Assembly (NCBI RefSeq): GCF_014649995.1
Contig: NZ_BMUC01000022.1
Location: 1 to 64,000, forward strand
From: Streptomyces griseoflavus
Lineage (GTDB): Bacteria > Actinomycetota > Actinomycetes > Streptomycetales > Streptomycetaceae
Length of the DNA: 64,000 nucleotides
Direction of reading: 5' to 3'
Position numbers and translations under genes: made by a program. The notes beneath the pieces were generated by a model that was not told where the DNA came from, did no database searches, and was given only the letters and a program-made list of their open reading frames with translations. Numbering within the stretch: position 1 is the stretch's first letter; each line of letters starts with the position of its first letter. This document shows, piece by piece, positions 36,462-45,667 of this stretch.

Positions 36462-36799
36462 CTACAGCCGTACCGACAGGTTTCCCACGGTGGCCGTCAT
36501 GGTCAGCTCGCCACCGATCGCGTGCAGGTACGCCGCCGTCGTCGAGGTGTCCGGTCGAGCGGTGCCTCGCTCGATCGGGCTGACCCGGCCCTGTGCGACA
36601 CCCGTGGCCTTGGCGGCCTGCGCCCGGGTGAGGCCCTGAGCCTTGCGGAGCGCGGCCGGTCGGTGTCCCGTTCCGCATCGACCGTCCCGGCCTTGACGGC
36701 GTCGATGCGTTCGCGCTCTTTTGACGTGATGTCGGTCGCCAGGTCGTCCTGGGGCAAGGGCTGCGCGGGCTGACTCCTCCGCCGCCTGCGGTGCGCCAT
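36462..36799 (-). pseudogene. Frameshifted XRE/HigA-like helix-turn-helix gene
   Basis: Two overlapping minus-strand frames join into one XRE protein of about 110 residues. The N-terminal half starts at ATG 36797-36799 (MAHRRRRRSQPAQPLPQDDL ... ERERIDAVKAG, ERDTDRP). The C-terminal half, in another frame, carries the HTH: ALRKAQGLTRAQAAKATGV, then AQGRVSPIERGTA and the HigA-type ending LHAIGGELTMTATVG. Homologues normally read YDR-AALRKARGLTQ without a break, so one G appears to be missing in a short G run near 36650. Either a true pseudogene or a sequencing error. No toxin gene lies next to it. Confidence 0.7.
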
Positions 36800-36808
36800 A
36801 AAAGCCAG

Positions 36809-36820
36809 CAAGCATGCTTG
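36809..36820. promoter_or_regulatory. 12-bp palindrome between the HTH pseudogene and the catabolic operon
   Basis: CAAGCATGCTTG is a perfect palindrome ten bases upstream of the HTH gene start and 33 bases before the start of the divergent operon. It could be the HTH protein's own operator or a site of the operon's TetR. Confidence 0.4.
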
Positions 36821-36852
36821 ATTGTTTTGTGGCTGCCTGCCATGCTCCCGAC

Positions 36853-37647
36853 ATGGCCGACCCGACGCGTGTCATCGACGACCTGTGTGCCGAGAGTGAC
36901 GAACTGGACCGGCTGGTGGCCGGGCTGGCGGCGGAGGAGTGGGGGCGGCGGACGCCCGCCGCCGGGTGGACCGTCGCCCATCAGATCGCCCACCTCGCCT
37001 GGACCGACCACTCCGCGCTCCTCGCCGTCACCGACGCGGACGGCTTCCGGGCGCTGGTGGAGGGCGCCCTGAACGCCCCGCACACCTTCGTGGACGACGG
37101 TGCCGAGGAGTACGTCCGGGCCGCGCCCGCCGAGCTGCTGGCGCGGTGGCGGGAGGGGCGCGCGGCGCTGGAGAAGGCGCTGCGCCGGGCGCCGGCCGGG
37201 GCCCGGTTCCCCTGGTACGGGCCGCCCATGTCGGCCGCCTCCATGGCCACCGCCCGTCTCATGGAGACCTGGGCCCACGGACAGGACGTGGCCGACGCGC
37301 TCGGTGTGACGCGGCCCCCCACCGGCCGGCTCAGGCATGTGGCGTGGATCGGGGTGCGGACCCGGGACTTCGCCTACGCGGCGCACGGGCTCACCCCGCC
37401 CGCGGAACCCTTCCGCGTCGAACTCACCGGGCCGGACGGCGAGACGTGGACCTACGGTCCCGAGGACGCGACGCAGCGCGTCACCGGCCCCGCGCCGGAC
37501 TTCTGCCTCCTGGTCACCCAGCGCGCCCACCGCGCGGACCTCGCCCTCACCGCCGACGGCCCCGACGCCGACCGCTGGCTGGACATCGCCCAGGCCTTCG
37601 CCGGGCCGCCCGGCGAAGGGCGGGAGCCGAAGGGGGACGCCCGGTGA
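36853..37647 (+). CDS. TIGR03084-family (DinB/maleylpyruvate isomerase-like) protein, first gene of the catabolic operon
   Basis: 264-residue protein with the DinB-like four-helix domain shared with mycothiol-dependent maleylpyruvate isomerases. [20 protein letters not shown] opens helix 1; putative metal ligands are His43 and His47 of [12 protein letters not shown] and the distal His in [14 protein letters not shown]. The C-terminal part matches the wHTH/TIGR03084 pattern. This family typically sits beside AtuA-like genes, as here. Its GTGA overlap with the next gene shows translational coupling. Role in the pathway unknown; thiol-dependent chemistry is possible. Confidence 0.8.
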   Translation: MADPTRVIDDLCAESDELDRLVAGLAAEEWGRRTPAAGWTVAHQIAHLAWTDHSALLAVTDADGFRALVEGALNAPHTFVDDGAEEYVRAAPAELLARWREGRAALEKALRRAPAGARFPWYGPPMSAASMATARLMETWAHGQDVADALGVTRPPTGRLRHVAWIGVRTRDFAYAAHGLTPPAEPFRVELTGPDGETWTYGPEDATQRVTGPAPDFCLLVTQRAHRADLALTADGPDADRWLDIAQAFAGPPGEGREPKGDAR

Positions 37648-39326
37648 CCCTGCGCATCGGCAACTTCTCCGGTTTCTACGGCGACCGCTCCGACGCCCTG
37701 CGCGAGATGCTCACCGGTGGCGAGGTCGACGTCCTCACCGGCGACTACCTCGCCGAACTGACCATGCTCATCCTCGCCCGCGACCGGCTGAAGGACCCGT
37801 CCGCCGGTTACGCCCGCACCTTCCCGCGGCAGCTGGAGGAGACCCTGGGTCTCGCCCACGAGCGGGGCGTCCGGATCGTCACCAACGCGGGCGGGCTCAA
37901 CCCGGCCGGGCTCGCCGACGCCGTGCGGGCGCTCGCCGGCCGGCTCGGCATCCCGGTACGGGTCGCCCACGTCGAGGGCGACGACCTCACCGGGCGCCAT
38001 CCCGGCAGCCTCGCCGCCCACGCCTACCTCGGCGGCTTCGGCATAGCGGAATGCCTGCGCGCGGGCGCCGACGTGGTCGTCACCGGACGGGTCACCGACG
38101 CGGCCCTGGTGACCGGGCCCGCCGCGGCCCGCTTCGGCTGGGGGCCGACGGAGTACGACCGGCTCGCGGGGGCGGTCGTCGCCGGGCACGTGCTGGAGTG
38201 CGGGACGCAGGCCACCGGCGGCAACTACGCCTTCTTCGGCGAGCGCGACCCCCGTGACCTGCGGCGGCCCGGTTTCCCCCTCGCCGAGATCCACGCCGAC
38301 GGCACCGCCGTGATCACCAAGCACCCCGGCACCGGCGGTTTCGTCGACGTCGGCACGGTCACCGCGCAGCTGCTCTACGAGACGGGCGGCGCCCGCTACG
38401 CCGGTCCTGACGTCACCGCGCGGCTGGACAGCGTGCGGCTCACCCAGGACGGACCCGACCGGGTGCGGATCGAGGGGGTGCGCGGGGAGGCCCCGCCGCC
38501 CACGCTCAAGGTCGGCCGCAACCGGCTCGGCGGCTTCCGCAACGAGGTCGTCTTCGTGCTCACCGGGCTCGACGTCGAGGCCAAGGCCGGCCTGGTGAAG
38601 GAGCAGATGGGTGACGCGCTCGCCAAGTCGCCGCCCGCCGACGTGCGCTGGGAACTGGTCCGCACCGACCGGGCCGACGCCGGTACCGAGGAGACCGCCA
38701 GCGCGCTGCTGCGGCTCGTCGTGCGGGACCCCCGGCAGGAGGCGGTCGGCCGGGTGCTGAGCGGGGCCGCCATCGAGCTGGCCCTGGCGAGCTACCCCGG
38801 CTTTCATGTGGTGGCACCGCCGGGGAAGGGCTCCCCCTATGGGGTCTTCGAGGATGTGTACGTCCCCCATGGCGAGGTCGACCATGTGGCCGTCCTCCAC
38901 GACGGGCGTCGCATCACCGTGGACCCACCCCAGGACACCGCCGTACTCCACGGCGTACCGGAACCCGCACTTCCCGAACCGCTGCCCGCCGGGCCCACGA
39001 GACGGGTGCCCCTCGGCCTCCTCGCCGGTGCCCGCAGCGGCGACAAGGGCGGCGACGCCAACGTCGGCGTCTGGGTCCGCTCCGACGACGCCTGGCGGTG
39101 GCTCGCGCACGAGCTGACCGTCGAGCGGCTGCGGGAGATGGTCCCCGAGGCCGGCGGCCTGCCCGTCACCCGGCACGTCCTGCCCCACCTGCGCGCCGTG
39201 AACTTCCTCGTCGAGGGCATCCTCGGCGAGGGCGTCGCCGCGCAGGCCCGTTTCGACCCGCAGGCCAAGGCCCTCGGCGAATGGCTGCGGTCCCGGCACC
39301 TCGACATCCCGGAGGCCCTGCTGTGA
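37644..39326 (+). CDS. AtuA-like acyclic terpene utilisation protein (DUF1446)
   Basis: 560-residue protein of the AtuA/DUF1446 family. Landmarks: [24 protein letters not shown] at the N-terminus, [60 protein letters not shown], and the C-terminal extension with [19 protein letters not shown]. In Pseudomonas AtuA belongs to the citronellol/geraniol catabolic cluster with a geranyl-CoA carboxylase; its biochemical role is unresolved. GTG start at 37644 overlaps the upstream stop, and its own stop overlaps the next gene's GTG start. Supports a branched acyl-CoA catabolic role. Confidence 0.85.
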   Translation: MTLRIGNFSGFYGDRSDALREMLTGGEVDVLTGDYLAELTMLILARDRLKDPSAGYARTFPRQLEETLGLAHERGVRIVTNAGGLNPAGLADAVRALAGRLGIPVRVAHVEGDDLTGRHPGSLAAHAYLGGFGIAECLRAGADVVVTGRVTDAALVTGPAAARFGWGPTEYDRLAGAVVAGHVLECGTQATGGNYAFFGERDPRDLRRPGFPLAEIHADGTAVITKHPGTGGFVDVGTVTAQLLYETGGARYAGPDVTARLDSVRLTQDGPDRVRIEGVRGEAPPPTLKVGRNRLGGFRNEVVFVLTGLDVEAKAGLVKEQMGDALAKSPPADVRWELVRTDRADAGTEETASALLRLVVRDPRQEAVGRVLSGAAIELALASYPGFHVVAPPGKGSPYGVFEDVYVPHGEVDHVAVLHDGRRITVDPPQDTAVLHGVPEPALPEPLPAGPTRRVPLGLLAGARSGDKGGDANVGVWVRSDDAWRWLAHELTVERLREMVPEAGGLPVTRHVLPHLRAVNFLVEGILGEGVAAQARFDPQAKALGEWLRSRHLDIPEALL

Positions 39327-40921
39327 CGGTCCTCGCATCCGCGCTGAACACGGCCGACCCGGAGTACCGGGAACACCGTGACGCCATGCTCGCCAAACTC
39401 GCCGCACTCGACGCCGAGCACGCCAAGGCCCTCGCGGGCGGCGGCGAGAAGTACGTCGAGCGGCACCGCGGGCGCGGCAAACTGCTCGCCCGCGAACGCG
39501 TCGAACTGCTCCTCGACCCCGACACGCCCTTCCTGGAGCTGTCCCCGCTCGCGGCCTGGGGCAGCGACTACACCGTCGGCGCCTCCCTCGTCACCGGCAT
39601 CGGCGTCGTCGAGGGCGTGGAGTGCCTGATCACCGCCAACGACCCGACCGTGCGCGGCGGCGCCAGCAACCCGTGGAGCCTGCGCAAGGCCCTGCGCGCC
39701 AACGACATCGCGCTCGCCAACCGGCTGCCCGTGATCAGCCTCGTCGAGTCCGGCGGCGCCGACCTGCCGTCCCAGAAGGAGATCTTCATCCCGGGCGGCG
39801 CGATCTTCCGGGACCTGACGCGGCTGTCGGCGGCCGGCATCCCCACGATCGCCGTCGTCTTCGGCAACTCCACCGCCGGCGGCGCCTACGTCCCCGGCAT
39901 GTCCGACCACACGATCATGGTCAAGGAGCGGGCGAAGGTGTTCCTCGGCGGCCCGCCGCTGGTGAAGATGGCGACCGGGGAGGAGAGCGACGACGAGTCC
40001 CTCGGGGGCGCCGAGATGCACGCCCGCGTCTCCGGCCTCGCCGACCACTTCGCCGTCGACGAACGGGACGCCCTCCGCCGGGCCCGCCGCGTCGTCGCCC
40101 GCCTCAACCACCGCAAGGCGCACGCCGATCCGGGGCCGGCCGCGCCCCCGAAGTACGACGAGGAGGAACTCCTCGGCATCGTCCCCGGCGACCTGAAGAC
40201 CCCCTTCGACCCGCGCGAGGTCGTCGCGCGGATCGTCGACGCCTCCGACTTCGACGAGTTCAAACCCCTCTACGGCACCAGCCTCACCACCGGCTGGGCC
40301 ACCCTGCACGGTTACCCCGTCGGCATCCTCGCCAACGCCCGGGGCGTCCTGTTCAGCGAGGAGTCCCAGAAGGCCGCCCAGTTCATCCAGCTCGCCAACC
40401 AGCGCGACATCCCGCTGCTGTTCCTGCACAACACCACCGGCTACATGGTCGGCAAGGAGTACGAGCAGGGCGGCATCATCAAACACGGCGCCATGATGAT
40501 CAACGCGGTCGCCAACTCCCGCGTCCCCCACCTGTCCGTCCTCATGGGCGCCTCCTACGGCGCCGGCCACTACGGCATGTGCGGCCGCGCCTACGACCCC
40601 CGCTTCCTGTTCGCCTGGCCCAGCGCCAAGTCGGCCGTCATGGGCCCGCAGCAGCTCGCCGGCGTGCTGTCCATCGTCGCCCGGCAGTCGGCCGCGGCGA
40701 AGGGCCGGCCGTACGACGACGAGGCGGACGCGGCGCTGCGCGCCATGGTGGAGCAGCAGATCGAGTCCGAGTCCCTGCCCATGTTCCTGTCGGGGCGGCT
40801 GTACGACGACGGCGTCATCGACCCGCGCGACACCCGCACCGTCCTCGGCCTGTGCCTGTCGGCCGTCCACACCGCCCCCTACGAGGGCGCGCGTGGTGGC
40901 TTCGGCGTCTTCCGGATGTGA
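39323..40921 (+). CDS. Acyl-CoA carboxylase beta (carboxyltransferase) subunit
   Basis: 532-residue carboxyltransferase of the methylcrotonyl/geranyl-CoA carboxylase beta type (LiuB/AtuC-like). Typical features: RHRGRGKLLARERVELLLD, NSTAGGAYVPGMSDHTIMV, ESQKAAQFIQLANQRDIPLLFL and GRAYDPRFLFAWPSAKSAVMG, the last being diagnostic for the MCC/GCC group rather than propionyl-CoA carboxylase. It transfers carboxyl from biotin to an unsaturated acyl-CoA. GTG at 39323 overlaps the AtuA-like stop. Partner of the biotin carboxylase subunit five bases downstream. Confidence 0.92.
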   Translation: MTVLASALNTADPEYREHRDAMLAKLAALDAEHAKALAGGGEKYVERHRGRGKLLARERVELLLDPDTPFLELSPLAAWGSDYTVGASLVTGIGVVEGVECLITANDPTVRGGASNPWSLRKALRANDIALANRLPVISLVESGGADLPSQKEIFIPGGAIFRDLTRLSAAGIPTIAVVFGNSTAGGAYVPGMSDHTIMVKERAKVFLGGPPLVKMATGEESDDESLGGAEMHARVSGLADHFAVDERDALRRARRVVARLNHRKAHADPGPAAPPKYDEEELLGIVPGDLKTPFDPREVVARIVDASDFDEFKPLYGTSLTTGWATLHGYPVGILANARGVLFSEESQKAAQFIQLANQRDIPLLFLHNTTGYMVGKEYEQGGIIKHGAMMINAVANSRVPHLSVLMGASYGAGHYGMCGRAYDPRFLFAWPSAKSAVMGPQQLAGVLSIVARQSAAAKGRPYDDEADAALRAMVEQQIESESLPMFLSGRLYDDGVIDPRDTRTVLGLCLSAVHTAPYEGARGGFGVFRM

Positions 40922-40926
40922 GGCCC

Positions 40927-42771
40927 ATGATTACTTCCGTACTGGTGGCGAACCGGGGCGAGATCGCCTGCCGCATCGCCCGCACCTGCCGCGAGCTGGG
41001 CATCCGCACGGTCGCCGTGCACTCGGACGCCGACGAGAACGCCCTCCACGTCCGCGTCGCGGACACGGCGGTGCGACTCCCGGGGGCGGCGCCCGCCGAC
41101 ACCTACCTGCGCGGCGACCTGATCGTGAAGGCCGCCCTCGCGGCCGGCGCGGACGCCGTGCACCCCGGCTACGGCTTCCTCTCCGAGAACGCCGATTTCG
41201 CGCGGGCGGTCCGGGACGCGGGCCTGGTCTGGATCGGGCCGCCCCCGGAGGCGATCGAGGCGATGGCGTCCAAGACCCGCGCCAAGGAACTGATGGGCAT
41301 CGAGCCCCTGCGCGAGGTCACCGAGGCCGACCTGCCGGTGCTGGTGAAGGCGGCGGCGGGCGGCGGCGGGCGCGGGATGCGCGTCGTACGGCGCCTCGCG
41401 GACCTGGAGGGCGAACTGGCCGCCGCCCGCGCCGAGGCCGCGAGCGCCTTCGGTGACGGCGAGGTGTTCACCGAGCCCTACGTGGAGGGCGGACGCCACG
41501 TCGAGGTGCAGGTCCTCGCCGACACGCACGGCACGGTGTGGGCGCTCGGCACCCGCGACTGCTCCCTCCAGCGCCGCCACCAGAAGGTCGTCGAGGAGGC
41601 CCCGGCCCCCGGACTGTCCGCGCGGCTCACCGAGGAGCTGCACTCCCTCGCCGTACGCGCCGCGCGCGCCGTCTCCTACGTCGGCGCCGGCACCGTGGAG
41701 TTCCTCGTCGCCGACGGCCGGGCGCACTTCCTGGAGATGAACACCCGGCTCCAGGTCGAACACCCCGTCACCGAGGCCGTGTTCGGCGTCGACCTCGTCG
41801 CCGAGCAGATCAGGGTCGCCGAGGGCCACGCGCTGGCCGCCGACCCCCCGCCCGCGCGCGGACACGCCGTGGAGGCCCGCCTCTACGCCGAGGACCCGGC
41901 GCGCGCATGGGCACCGCAGACCGGCCGGCTGCACCGCCTCACCGTCCCCGACGGGGTGCGCCTGGACACCGGGTACACGGACGGCGACGACATCGGCGTC
42001 CACTACGACCCCATGCTCGCCAAGGTCGTCGCCCACGCGCCCACCCGCGCGGAGGCGATCCGCAAACTGGCCTCCGCCCTCGACCGCGCGGAGATCCACG
42101 GCCCGGTCACCAACCGGGACCTCCTCGTCCGCTCCCTGCGCCACGAGGAGTTCACCGCGGCCCGGATGGACACCGGCTTCTACGACCGCCACCTGCCCGA
42201 GCTGACCACCCCAGCCCCCGACCCGTACGCCCCGCTCGCCGCCGCCCTCGCCGACGCCCACGGCCGCTCCCGCTTCGGCGGCTGGCGCAACCTCGCCTCA
42301 CAGCCGCAGACCAAGCGGTACGCGATGGCGGGGGAGGAGCACGAGGTCCGCTACCGGCACACCCGCGAGGGCCCGGCCGCCGACGGGGTGCGGGTCGTCC
42401 ACGCCGGCGCGGGGCTCGTCGTCCTCGACGTGGACGGCGTACGGCGCAGGTTCGAGGTCAGCCGCTACGGCGACCGCGTGTACGTGGGCGCCACCGCCCT
42501 CACCGCCCTGCCCCGCTTCCCCGACCCCACCACCGAACACGCCCCCGGCTCCCTCCTGGCTCCCATGCCGGGCACGGTCGTCCGCATCGCCGAGGGACTG
42601 ACCGAGGGCACGACCGTCGAGGCCGGCCAGCCCCTCCTCTGGCTGGAGGCGATGAAGATGCAGCACAGGATCACCGCCCCGGTCACGGGAGTGCTGAGCG
42701 TCCTGCGCGCGACGGCGGGCGAGCAGGTGGAGGTCGGCACCCTCTTGGCAGTCGTGGAAGCAGCACCCTAG
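40927..42771 (+). CDS. Acyl-CoA carboxylase alpha subunit (biotin carboxylase + BCCP)
   Basis: 614-residue protein with biotin carboxylase (MITSVLVANRGEIACRIART; HPGYGFLSENADFA; AAAGGGGRGM; EMNTRLQVEHPVTE) and a C-terminal biotinyl domain with Lys577 in EAMKM. The segment between the ATP-grasp Lys region (MASKTRAKELM) and PVLVKA is about 10-20 residues shorter than in E. coli AccC, missing the usual VPxxPG loop; it may alter lid closure or be a clade trait. ATG 40927 lies five bases after the beta subunit stop. The gene ends directly in a dispersed repeat. Confidence 0.92.
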   Translation: MITSVLVANRGEIACRIARTCRELGIRTVAVHSDADENALHVRVADTAVRLPGAAPADTYLRGDLIVKAALAAGADAVHPGYGFLSENADFARAVRDAGLVWIGPPPEAIEAMASKTRAKELMGIEPLREVTEADLPVLVKAAAGGGGRGMRVVRRLADLEGELAAARAEAASAFGDGEVFTEPYVEGGRHVEVQVLADTHGTVWALGTRDCSLQRRHQKVVEEAPAPGLSARLTEELHSLAVRAARAVSYVGAGTVEFLVADGRAHFLEMNTRLQVEHPVTEAVFGVDLVAEQIRVAEGHALAADPPPARGHAVEARLYAEDPARAWAPQTGRLHRLTVPDGVRLDTGYTDGDDIGVHYDPMLAKVVAHAPTRAEAIRKLASALDRAEIHGPVTNRDLLVRSLRHEEFTAARMDTGFYDRHLPELTTPAPDPYAPLAAALADAHGRSRFGGWRNLASQPQTKRYAMAGEEHEVRYRHTREGPAADGVRVVHAGAGLVVLDVDGVRRRFEVSRYGDRVYVGATALTALPRFPDPTTEHAPGSLLAPMPGTVVRIAEGLTEGTTVEAGQPLLWLEAMKMQHRITAPVTGVLSVLRATAGEQVEVGTLLAVVEAAP

Positions 42772-42840
42772 GGGCGCGGGGCCGTGCCCGATGGGCGGCT
42801 GCCGCCGCGTGGGCGCGAGCAACCACAGCGAACCCGCACC
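42770..42840 (+). repeat. Probable dispersed Streptomyces intergenic repeat
   Basis: The sequence beginning AGGGGCGCGGGGCCGTGCCC and continuing GCCGCCGCGTGGGCGCGAGC, then CCACAGCGAACCCGCAC, closely follows a repeat I remember as common in Streptomyces intergenic regions (GGGGCGCGGGG ... GCGCGA ... CCAC ... ACCCGCAC). It begins inside the TAG stop of the carboxylase gene. Within-window sequence alone cannot prove repetition. Confidence 0.5.
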
Positions 42841-42879
42841 CTCCGCATCACCCGAAGCCCCTTCCCCTCAGGAGCCCTC

Positions 42880-44049
42880 ATGCCGTTGATCGAATCAGAA
42901 GAGCACAAGGCACTCCGCGAAGCGGTCGCCTCGTTCGCGAGGAACCACCCCCGCACCACCACCGGCACCGACATCCGCCGCTTCTGGCAGGAGGCCGCCA
43001 AGCTCGGCTACATCGGCGTCAACCTGCCGGAGGCGTACGGCGGGGGCGGCGGCGGCATCACCGAACTGTCCCTCGTCCTGGAGGAGATGGGCGCCGCCGG
43101 CAACCCCCTGCTGATGATGATCGTCTCCCCGGCCATCTGCGGCACCGTCATCTCCCGCTTCGGCACCGAGGCGCAGAAACGGGAGTGGCTGCCCGCCCTG
43201 GCCGACGGCAGCCGGCTGATGGCCTTCGGGATCACCGAACCCGACGCCGGTTCCAACAGCCACCGCATCACCACGACGGCCCGCCGGGACGGCGGCGACT
43301 GGCTCCTCACCGGCCGCAAGGTGTTCGTCTCCGGGGTCGACATCGCCGACGCCACCCTCATCGTGGGACGCACCGAGGACGCCCGCACGGGGAAGCTCAA
43401 GCCCTGCCTGTTCATCGTCCCGCGCGACACCGAGGGCTTCCAGCGGCGGCCCATCGACATGGAACTCACCTCCGTGGAGAAGCAGTTCGAGCTGGTCCTC
43501 GACGACGTACGCCTGCCCGCCGACGCGCTCGTGGGTGGGGGCCCCTCCCACGCTTACGGCAGTGGGGGAGAGGACGCCGGGCTGTTGCAGCTCTTCGCCG
43601 GCCTCAACCCCGAGCGGATCATGACCGCCGCCTTCGCCATCGGCATGGGCCGCCACGCCCTCGCCCGGGCCGTCGAGTACGCCCGCGAGCGCACCGTCTG
43701 GAAGGTCCCGATCGGCGCCCACCAGGCCATCGCCCACCCCCTCGCCCAGGCGCACATCGAACTGGAGACGGCCCGCCTGATGATGCAGAAGGCCGCCCAC
43801 CTGTGCGACGCCGGCGACGACATCGGCGCCGGCGAGGCCGCCAACATGGCCAAGTACGCCGCCGGGGAAGCCTGCGTGAAGGCCGTCGACCAGGCCGTGC
43901 ACACCCTCGGCGGCAACGGACTCACCCGCGAGTACGGGCTCGCCTCGCTGATAACGGCCGCGCGCGTGTCTCGTATCGCGCCGGTGAGCCGGGAGATGAT
44001 TCTCAACTACGTCTCCCACCAGACCCTGGGCCTGCCCAAGTCGTACTAG
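42880..44049 (+). CDS. Acyl-CoA dehydrogenase
   Basis: 389-residue flavoprotein of the acyl-CoA dehydrogenase family: FGITEPDAGSNSHRITTTAR (FAD/substrate block), GRKVFVSGVDIADATLIVGR, and the C-terminal YAAGEACVKAVDQAVHTLGGNGLTREYG. It should oxidise the acyl-CoA made by the ligase to the 2-enoyl-CoA that the carboxylase uses. Start ATG 42880 has AGGAG at 42870-42874. Residues 217-229 hold an odd Gly-rich insertion (GGGPSHAYGSGGE) encoded by a hairpin-forming GC tract. Separated by 108 bases from the carboxylase gene and 34 from the CoA ligase gene. Confidence 0.9.
   Translation: MPLIESEEHKALREAVASFARNHPRTTTGTDIRRFWQEAAKLGYIGVNLPEAYGGGGGGITELSLVLEEMGAAGNPLLMMIVSPAICGTVISRFGTEAQKREWLPALADGSRLMAFGITEPDAGSNSHRITTTARRDGGDWLLTGRKVFVSGVDIADATLIVGRTEDARTGKLKPCLFIVPRDTEGFQRRPIDMELTSVEKQFELVLDDVRLPADALVGGGPSHAYGSGGEDAGLLQLFAGLNPERIMTAAFAIGMGRHALARAVEYARERTVWKVPIGAHQAIAHPLAQAHIELETARLMMQKAAHLCDAGDDIGAGEAANMAKYAAGEACVKAVDQAVHTLGGNGLTREYGLASLITAARVSRIAPVSREMILNYVSHQTLGLPKSY
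43531..43572 (+). repeat. In-frame hairpin-forming insertion within the acyl-CoA dehydrogenase gene
   Basis: GTGGGTGGGGGCCCCTCCCACGC... can fold with the downstream GTGGGGGAGAGG (arms CTCCCAC and GTGGGGGAG, with a bulge). It adds about 13 Gly/Ser/Pro residues between VRLPADALV and LLQLFAG, a place where homologues normally have only a short turn. It resembles the small palindromic elements found scattered in Streptomyces genes. Confidence 0.5.
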
Positions 44050-44083
44050 GCCCGGCAGCCTTCCCGGCCGTCTTGGAGGAACC

Positions 44084-45667
44084 ATGTTCCGAAGCGAGTA
44101 CGCGGACGTCACCCCGGTCGACCTCCCCATCCACGACGCGGTGCTCGCCCGGGCCGCCGAGTTCGGGAGCACACCGGCACTGATCGACGGCACCGACGGC
44201 ACCACCCTCACCTACGAACAGGTCGACCGCTTCCACCGGCGGGTCGCCGCCGGACTGGCCGAGGCGGGCGTGCGCAAGGGCGACGTGCTCGCCCTGCACA
44301 GCCCCAACACCATCGCCTTCCCCACCGCCTTCTACGCGGCCACCCGCGCGGGCGCCTCCGTCACCACCGTCCACCCCCTCGCCACCGCCGAGGAGTTCGC
44401 CAAGCAGCTGAAGGACTGCGCCGCCCGCTGGATCGTCACCGTCTCCCCCCTGCTCCCGACCGCGCGCAGCGCCGCCGAACTCGCGGGCGGCATCGAGGAG
44501 ATATTCGTCTGCGACAACGCGCCGGGGCACCGTTCCCTGATCGACATGCTGGCCTCCACGGCCCCCGAACCGGTCGTCGGGATCGACCCGGCCGAGGACG
44601 TGGCCGCGCTGCCGTACTCCTCCGGCACCACCGGCGTCCCGAAGGGCGTGATGCTCACCCACCGGCAGATCGCCACCAACCTCGCCCAGCTCCAGCCGTC
44701 CATCACGGCGGGCCCCGGCGACCGCATCCTCGCCGTGCTGCCCTTCTTCCACATCTACGGCCTGACCGCCCTGATGAACGCGCCCCTGCGCCAGGGCGCC
44801 ACCGTGGTCGTCCTCCCCCGCTTCGACCTGGAGACGTTCCTCGCGGCCATCCAGAACCACCGCATCACCGGCCTGTACGTGGCACCGCCGATCGTGCTCG
44901 CTCTCGCCAAACACCCCCTGATCGCCGAGTACGACCTGTCCTCCCTGCACCACGTCATCAGCGCCGCCGCGCCCCTCGACGCGGGCCTCGCCGCCGCCTG
45001 CGCGCGACGCCTCGGACTGCCGCCCGTCGGGCAGGCCTACGGCATGACGGAACTGTCGCCGGGCACCCACGTCGTCCCCCTGGACGCCATGCACGAGGCG
45101 CCGCCCGGCACCGTCGGCAAGCTGATCGCCGGCACCGAGATGCGGATCGTCTCCCTCGACGACCCCGGCAAGGACCTCGGGCCCGGCGAGTCCGGCGAGA
45201 TCCTCATCCGCGGCCCCCAGGTGATGAAGGGCTACCTCGGCCGGCCCGACGCCACCGCCGCGATGATCGACCAGGACGGATGGCTGCACACGGGGGACGT
45301 CGGCCACGTGGACGACGACGGCTGGCTCTTCGTCGTCGACCGCGTGAAGGAACTCATCAAGTACAAGGGCTTCCAGGTCGCCCCCGCCGAACTCGAGGCG
45401 CTGCTCCTCACCCACCCCGGCATCGCCGACGCGGCCGTCATCGGCGTCTACGACGAGGACGGCAACGAGGTCCCGCACGCCTTCGTCGTCCGCCGCCCGA
45501 CCGCGCCCGACCTCGCCGAGGGCGAGATCATGATGTACGTCGCCGAGCAGGTCGCCCCCTACAAGCGGGTCCGGCACGTCACCTTCGTCGACGGCGTCCC
45601 ACGCGCCGCCTCCGGAAAGATCCTGCGCCGCGAACTGCGCGCGACGCCGCACAAGGAGCCCTCGTGA
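44084..45667 (+). CDS. 4-coumarate/cinnamate-type CoA ligase
   Basis: 527-residue adenylate-forming ligase: ATP-binding box LPYSSGTTGVPKGVMLTH, GQAYGMTELSPGTHV, GWLHTGDVGHVDDDGWLFVVDR, KELIKYKGFQVAPAELE and terminal GKILRRELR. It resembles plant 4CL and the characterised S. coelicolor cinnamate:CoA ligase, which from memory lies in the same gene context. In this operon it would activate the acid that enters degradation, either a phenylpropanoid or a branched/terpenoid acid. ATG 44084 follows GGAGG by five bases. Its stop overlaps the enoyl-CoA hydratase start. Confidence 0.88.
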   Translation: MFRSEYADVTPVDLPIHDAVLARAAEFGSTPALIDGTDGTTLTYEQVDRFHRRVAAGLAEAGVRKGDVLALHSPNTIAFPTAFYAATRAGASVTTVHPLATAEEFAKQLKDCAARWIVTVSPLLPTARSAAELAGGIEEIFVCDNAPGHRSLIDMLASTAPEPVVGIDPAEDVAALPYSSGTTGVPKGVMLTHRQIATNLAQLQPSITAGPGDRILAVLPFFHIYGLTALMNAPLRQGATVVVLPRFDLETFLAAIQNHRITGLYVAPPIVLALAKHPLIAEYDLSSLHHVISAAAPLDAGLAAACARRLGLPPVGQAYGMTELSPGTHVVPLDAMHEAPPGTVGKLIAGTEMRIVSLDDPGKDLGPGESGEILIRGPQVMKGYLGRPDATAAMIDQDGWLHTGDVGHVDDDGWLFVVDRVKELIKYKGFQVAPAELEALLLTHPGIADAAVIGVYDEDGNEVPHAFVVRRPTAPDLAEGEIMMYVAEQVAPYKRVRHVTFVDGVPRAASGKILRRELRATPHKEPS

